Source of the DNA: Sipunculus nudus
Lineage: Eukaryota > Annelida > Sipuncula > Golfingiida > Sipunculidae
Reading direction: 5' to 3'
DNA length: 64,000 bases
NCBI GenBank assembly: GCA_026874595.1
Contig: CM049322.1
Span: 1,225,900-1,289,899 of the forward strand
Position 1 is the stretch's first letter; each line of letters opens with the position of its first letter. Positions 57,701-64,000 of the stretch are shown here, one piece after another. Under the pieces are notes generated by a model. The model was not told the DNA's origin, did no database searches, and saw nothing but the letters and a program-made list of their open reading frames with translations. The position numbers and the translations under genes were made by a program.

Positions 57701-60700
57701 TATATCTTCAGAATATGGTTGCAAATCGCCTTTATGGAGACATAGTTTCTTTGCTTACATTTTGCTTACGCTTTGCTTATGCTTTGCTTACGAAGAAAAC
57801 ACCACCGATTTTAAGCATTATTCTACAAATACTCACAAATACTACCCATAGGGACACAGACTGGTTGACTGGCTACATAATAATACCTGTTAGTGGTCAG
57901 TACTCTAAATATTAGGGGTCAAATCGTACAATCAAAATCAGAAATAGCTATTACTTCTCCATTTCTAAAAGTGATATAATCTAATTTAGGGACCCATTTT
58001 TCTCTTTTAACCTCAATAATCAATAGTTTTTTTACCATATTCGACATAAATAGACTGCTGGGAAGTCTAACATTATATTATTTCTTCGGAAAATGGTCGG
58101 AAAACGCATTTATGGAGACATAGTTCCTTTGCTTACACTTTGCTTACGCTTTGCTTATGCTTTTATTACGGTGAAAACACCAAAGAACTCAAGCATTTTT
58201 CTGCAAATACAGACAAGTATGAACCATAGGGACACAGCCTGGTTCCCTGGCTACACAATAGTGCCTGTTAGTCATCATGAATCTAAAAATTAAGGGTCAA
58301 ACCGTTCTATCTAAATCAGAAATAGATAATACTATTAATTTCACAAAGTGATAATATTGAGTTTAGGGAGCCATTTTTCTTTTTTACCTGAATTGATCAA
58401 CAGTTATGTTCCAAATTCGACATAGATAGACTCTTGGAGAGCCTAATAATATATTATATCTTCAGAATATGGTTGCAAATCGCCTTTATGGAGACATAGT
58501 TTCTTTGCTTACATTTTGCTTACGCTTTGCTTATGCTTTGCTTACGAAGAAAACACCACCGATTTTAAGCATTATTCTACAAATACTCACAAATACTACC
58601 CATAGGGACACAGATTGGTTTACTGGCTACATAATAATACCTGTTAGTGGACAGTACTCTAAATATTAGGGGTCAAATCGTACAATCAAAATCAGAAATA
58701 GCTATTACTTCTCAATTCTAAAAGTGATATAATCTAATTTAGGGACCCATTTTTCTCTTTTAACCTCAATAATCAAAAGTTTTTTTACCATATTCGACAT
58801 AAATAGACTGCTGGGAAGTCTAACATTATATTATTTCTTCGGAAAATGGTCTGAAAACGCATTTATGGAGACATAGTTCCTTTGCTTACACTTTGCTTAC
58901 GCTTTGCTTATGCTTTTCTTACGGTGAAAACACCAAAGAACTCAAGCATTTTTCTGCAAATACAGACAAGTATGAACCATAGGGACACAGCCTGGTTCCC
59001 TGGCTACACAATAGTGCCTGTTAGTCATGATGAATCTAAAAATTAAGGGTCAAACCGTTCCATCTAAATCAGAAATAGATAATACTATAAATTTCAAGAA
59101 AGTGATAATATCGGGATTAGGGACCCATTTTTCTTTCTTACCTGAATTGATCAACAGTTATGTTCCAAATTGGACATAAATAGACTCTTGGAGAGCCTAA
59201 TATTATATTTTATCTTCAGAATATGGTTGCAAATCGCCTTTATGGAGACATAGTTCCGTTGCTTACATTTTGCTTACGCTTTGCTTATTCTTTGCTTACG
59301 AAGAAAATACCAAAGAATTTAAACATTTCTCTACAAATACTCACAAATACTACCCATAGGGACAATGACTGGTTCACTGGCTACACGATTATACCTGTTG
59401 GTGGTCAGTACTCTAAATATTAGGGGTCAATTCGTACAATCAAAATCAGAAATAGCTATTACTTCTCAATTCTAAAAGGGATATAATCTAGTTTAGGGAC
59501 CCATTTTTTCTCTTTTAACCTCAATAATCAAAAGTTTTTTTACCATATTCGACATAAATAGACTGCTGGGAAGTCTAACATTATATAATTCTTCGGAAAA
59601 TGGTCGGAAAACGCATTTATGGAGACATAATTCCTTTGCTTACACTTTGCTTACGCTTTGCTTATGCTTTTCTTACGGTGAAAACACCAAAGAACTCAAG
59701 CAATTTTTTTGAAATACAGACAAGTATGAACCATAGGGACACAGCCTGGTTCCCTGGCTACACAATAGTGCCTGTTAGTCATCATGAATCTAAAAATTAA
59801 GGGTCAAACCGTTCTAACTAAATCAGAAATAGATCATACTATTAATTTCAAAAAGTGATAATATCGAGTTTAGGGAGCCATTTTTCTTTTTTACCTGAAT
59901 TGATCAACAGTTATGTTCCTTCGACATAGAAAGGCTCTTGGAGAGCCTAATATTATATTATATCTGCAGCATATGGTTGCAAATCGCCTTTATGGAGACA
60001 TAGTTCCGTTGCTTACATTTTGCTTACGCTTTGCTTATGCTTTGCTTACGAAGAAAACACCACAGAATTTAAACATTTCTCTACAAACACTCACAAATAC
60101 TACCCATAGGGACACTGACTGGTTCACTGGCTACATGATAATATCTGTTAGTGGTCAGTACTCTAAATATTAGGGGTCAAATCGTACAATGATAATCAGA
60201 ATTAGCTATTACTTCTTAATTCTAAAAGTGATATAATCTAATTTAGGGACCCATTTTTCTCTTTAAACCTCAATAATCAAACGTTTTTTTTTTACCATAT
60301 TCAACATAAATAGACTGCTGGGAAGTCTAACATTATATTATTTCTCCGGAAAATGGTCGGAAAACGCATTTATGGAGACATAGTTCCTTTGCTTACACCT
60401 TGCTTACGCTTTGCTTATGCTTTGCTTACGGTGAAAACACCAAAGAACTCAAGCATTTTTCTGCAAAAACAGACAAGTATGAACCATAGGGACACAGCCT
60501 GGTTCCCTGGCTACACAATAGTGCCTGTTAGTCATCATGAATCTAAAAATTAAGGGTCAAACCGTTCCATCTAAATAAGAAATAGATAATACTATTAATA
60601 TCAAAAAGTGATAATATCGAGTTTAGGGAGCCATTTTTCTTTTTTACCTGAATTGATCAACAGTTATGTTCCAAATTCGACAAAAATAGACTCTTGAGAG

Positions 60701-63700
60701 CCTAATATTATATTATATCTTCAGAATATGGTTGCAAATCGCCTTTATGGAGACATAGTTTCCTTGCTTACATTTTGCTTACGCTTTGCTTATGCTTTGC
60801 TTACGAAGAAAACACCACAGATTTTAAGCATTTTTCTACAAACACTCACAAATACTACCCATAGGGACACTGACTGGTTCACTGGCTACACGAAAATACC
60901 TGTTAGTGGTCAGTACTCTAAATATTAGGGGTCAAATCGTACAATCAAAATCAGAAATAGCTATTACTTCTCCATTTCTAAAAGTGATATAATCTAATTT
61001 AGGGACCCATTTTTCTCTTTTAACCTCAATAATTAATAGTTTTTTTACCATATTCGACATAAATAGACTGCTGGGAAGTCTAACATTATATTATTTCTTC
61101 GGAAAATGGTCGGAAAACGCATTTATGGAGACATAGTTCCTTTGCTTACACTTTGCTTACGCTTTGCTTATGCTTTTATTACGGTGAAAACACCAAAGAA
61201 CTCAAGCATTTTTCTGCAAATACAGACAAGTATGAACCATAGGGACACAGCCTGGTTCCCTGGCTACACAATAGTGCCTGTTAGTCATCATGAATCTAAA
61301 AATTAAGGGTCAAACCGTTCTATCTAAATCAGAAATAGATAATACTATTAATTTCACAAAGTGATAATATTGAGTTTAGGGAGCCATTTTTCTTTTTTAC
61401 CTCAATTGATCAACAGTTATGTTCCTTCGACATAGATAGACTCTTGGAGAGCCTAATATTATATTATATCTTCAGAATATGGTTGCAAATCGCCTTTATG
61501 GAGACATAGTTTCTTTGCTTACATTTTGCTTACGCTTTGCTTATGCTTTGCTTACGAAGAAAACACCACCGATTTTAAGCATTATTCTACAAATACTCAC
61601 AAATACTACCCATAGGGACACAGACTGGTTCACTGGCTACATAATAATACCTGTTAGTGGTCAGTACTCTAAATATTAGGGGTCAAATCGTACAATCAAA
61701 ATCAGAAATAGCTATTACTTCTCCATTTCTAAAAGTGATATAATCTAATTTAGGGACCCATTTTTCTCTTTTAACCTCAATAATCAAAAGTTTTTTTACC
61801 ATATTCGACATAAATAGACTGCTGGGAAGTCTAACATTATATTATTTCTTCGGAAAATGGTCGGAAAACGCATTTATGGAGACATAGTTCCTTTGCTTAC
61901 ACTTTGCTTACGCTTTGCTTATGCTTTGCTTACGGTGAAAACACCAAAGAACTCAAGCATTTTTCTGCAAATACAGACAAGTATGAACCATAGGGACACA
62001 GCCTGGTTCCCTGGCTACACAATAGTGCCTGTTAGTCATCATGAATCTAAAAATTAAGGGTCAAACCGTTCCATCTAAATCAGAAATAGATAATACTATT
62101 AATTTCAAAAAGTGATAATATCGGGATTAGGGACCCATTTTTCTTTTTTACCTGAATTGATCAACAGTTATGTTCCAAATTCGACATAGATAGACTCTTG
62201 GAGAGCCTAATAATATATTATATCTTCAGAATATGGTTGCAAATCGCCTTTATGGAGACATAGTTCCTTTGCTTACATTTTGCTTACGCTTTGCTTATGC
62301 TTTGCTTACGAAGAAAACACCACCGATTTTAAGCATTATTCTACAAATACTCACAAATACTACCCATAGGGACACAGATTGGTTTACTGGCTACATAATA
62401 ATACCTGTTAGTGGACAGTACTCTAAATATTAGGGGTCAAATCGTACAATCAAAATCAGAAATAGCTATTACTTCTCAATTCTAAAAGTGATATAATCTA
62501 ATTTAGGGACCCATTTTTCTCTTTTAACCTCAATAATCAAAAGTTTTTTTACCATATTCGACATAAATAGACTGCTGGGAAGTCTAACATTATATTATTT
62601 CTTCGGAAAATGGTCTGAAAACGCATTTATGGAGACATAGTTCCTTTGCTTACACTTTGCTTACGCTTTGCTTATGCTTTTCTTACGGTGAAAACACCAA
62701 AGAACTCAAGCATTTTTCTGCAAATACAGACAAGTATGAACCATAGGGACACAGCCTGGTTCCCTGGCTACACAATAGTGCCTGTTAGTCATGATGAATC
62801 TAAAAATTAAGGGTCAAACCGTTCCATCTAAATCAGAAATAGATAATACTATAAATTTCAAGAAAGTGATAATATCGGGATTAGATACCCATTTTTCTTT
62901 TTTACCTGAATTGATCAACAGTTATGTTCCAAATTGGACATAAATAGACTCTTGGAGAGCCTAATATTATATTTTATCTTCAGAATATGGTTGCAAATCG
63001 CCTTTATGGAGACATAGTTCCGTTGCTTACATTTTGCTTACGCTTTGCTTATTCTTTGCTTACGAAGAAAATACCAAAGAATTTAAACATTTCTCTACAA
63101 ATACTCACAAATACTACCCATAGGGACAATGACTGGTTCACTGGCTACACGATTATACCTGTTGGTGGTCAGTACTCTAAATATTAGGGGTCAATTCGTA
63201 CAATCAAAATCAGAAATAGCTATTACTTCTCAATTCTAAAAGGGATATAATCTAGTTTAGGGACCCATTTTTTCTCTTTTAACCTCAATAATCAAAAGTT
63301 TTTTTACCATATTCGACATAAATAGACTGCTGGGAAGTCTAACATTATATAATTCTTCGGAAAATGGTCGGAAAACGCATTTATGGAGACATAGTTCCTT
63401 TGCTTACACTTTGCTTACGCTTTGCTTATGCTTTTCTTACGGTGAAAACACCAAAGAACTCAAGCAATTTTTTTGAAATACAGACAAGTATGAACCATAG
63501 GGACACAGCCTGGTTCCCTGGCTACACAATAGTGCCTGTTAGTCATCATGAATCTAAAAATTAAGGGTCAAACCGTTCTAACTAAATCAGAAATAGATCA
63601 TACTATTAATTTCAAAAAGTGATAATATCGAGTTTAGGGAGCCATTTTTCTTTTTTACCTGAATTGATCAACAGTTATGTTCCTTCGACATAGAAAGGCT

Positions 63701-64000
63701 CTTGGAGAGCCTAATATTATATTATATCTGCAGCATATGGTTGCAAATCGCCTTTATGGAGACATAGTTCCGTTGCTTACATTTTGCTTACGCTTTGCTT
63801 ATGCTTTGCTTACGAAGAAAACACCACAGAATTTAAACATTTCTCTACAAATACTCACAAATACTACCCATAGGGACACTGACTGGTTCACTGGCTACAT
63901 GATAATATCTGTTAGTGGTCAGTACTCTAAATATTAGGGGTCAAATCGTACAATGAAAATCAGAATTAGCTATTACTTCTTAATTCTAAAAGTGATATAA
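54731..64000 (+). repeat. AT-rich satellite: alternating ~376-bp monomers, dimer ~752 bp
   Basis: About 25 monomers of two alternating types, running off the right edge. Type A landmarks (ATGGTTGCAAATCGCC) lie at 54739, 55491, 56241, 56965, 57715, 58469, 59223, 59973, 60728, 61479, 62233, 62987 and 63737. Type B (ATGGTCGGAAAACGC) lies between them, e.g. 55116, 55868, 57342, 58093, 59600, 60353, 61106, 61857 and 63364. Dimer spacing is 750-755 except one of 724 caused by a ~28-base deletion in the B unit near 56700. Each monomer contains a four-fold TTTGCTTA(C/T) sub-repeat of 10-11 bp. Sequences 58469-59980 and 62233-63744 are nearly identical, spacing 3764 = five dimers. Confidence 0.96.

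Overview
The first ~44 kb is densely packed, intact, double-strand-coding DNA. It carries a complete herpesvirus-type terminase ATPase/nuclease gene split over two exons, a cluster of BIR/RING inhibitor-of-apoptosis genes, ankyrin genes and many family-less ORFs with their own TATA boxes. This fits the invertebrate herpesviruses (Malacoherpesviridae, the oyster/abalone herpesvirus family) or a close relative. The terminase diagnosis rests on motifs I can read. The family assignment is inference.

Layout: 1-6 kb holds a large unknown gene cut by the left edge, then three IAP genes, one of them spliced. 6.6-15 kb is the terminase; its 5.8-kb intron contains five other genes, four of them antisense. 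15-25 kb holds a two-TM protein, two large unknown proteins (1230 and 872 aa) and a PD-(D/E)XK nuclease candidate. 25-30 kb holds secreted or host-mimic genes: a knottin-like protein, a CARD-like protein and a 1075-aa lectin/EGF-repeat protein. 30-38 kb holds a 1083-aa coiled-coil protein and three IkB-like ankyrin genes. 38-44 kb holds smaller genes: a putative myristoylated protein, two Cys/His-rich proteins, a low-complexity protein, and a divergent pair related only at the N-terminus, one with a PPxY motif.

44-50 kb is nearly all repeat. It contains ~129-bp repeats (also present inverted at 42.8 kb), four tandem 279-bp repeats, then a ~3.4-kb imperfect palindrome. The palindrome is built from 106-bp GC-hairpin repeats around a central hairpin near 48.1 kb. 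An intact tRNA-Asn(GTT) gene sits inside its right arm, and TATA boxes at both outer ends point inward. 50.6-53.8 kb has a small gene and two tandemly duplicated secreted Ig/FN3-like genes. From ~54.7 kb to the end is an AT-rich satellite of alternating ~376-bp monomers (dimer ~752 bp) with a higher-order repeat of about 3.76 kb.

The satellite, tRNA gene and microsatellite look eukaryotic-chromosomal while the left part looks viral. The window may therefore be a virus integrated in a mollusc-like genome, a virus that acquired host DNA, or a chimeric assembly; sequence alone does not decide. Functionally, the IAPs, CARD-like protein and IkB-like proteins together suggest a coordinated block on apoptosis and NF-kB-type signalling. 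The EGF/lectin, knottin and Ig/FN3 genes suggest secreted or surface host mimicry.
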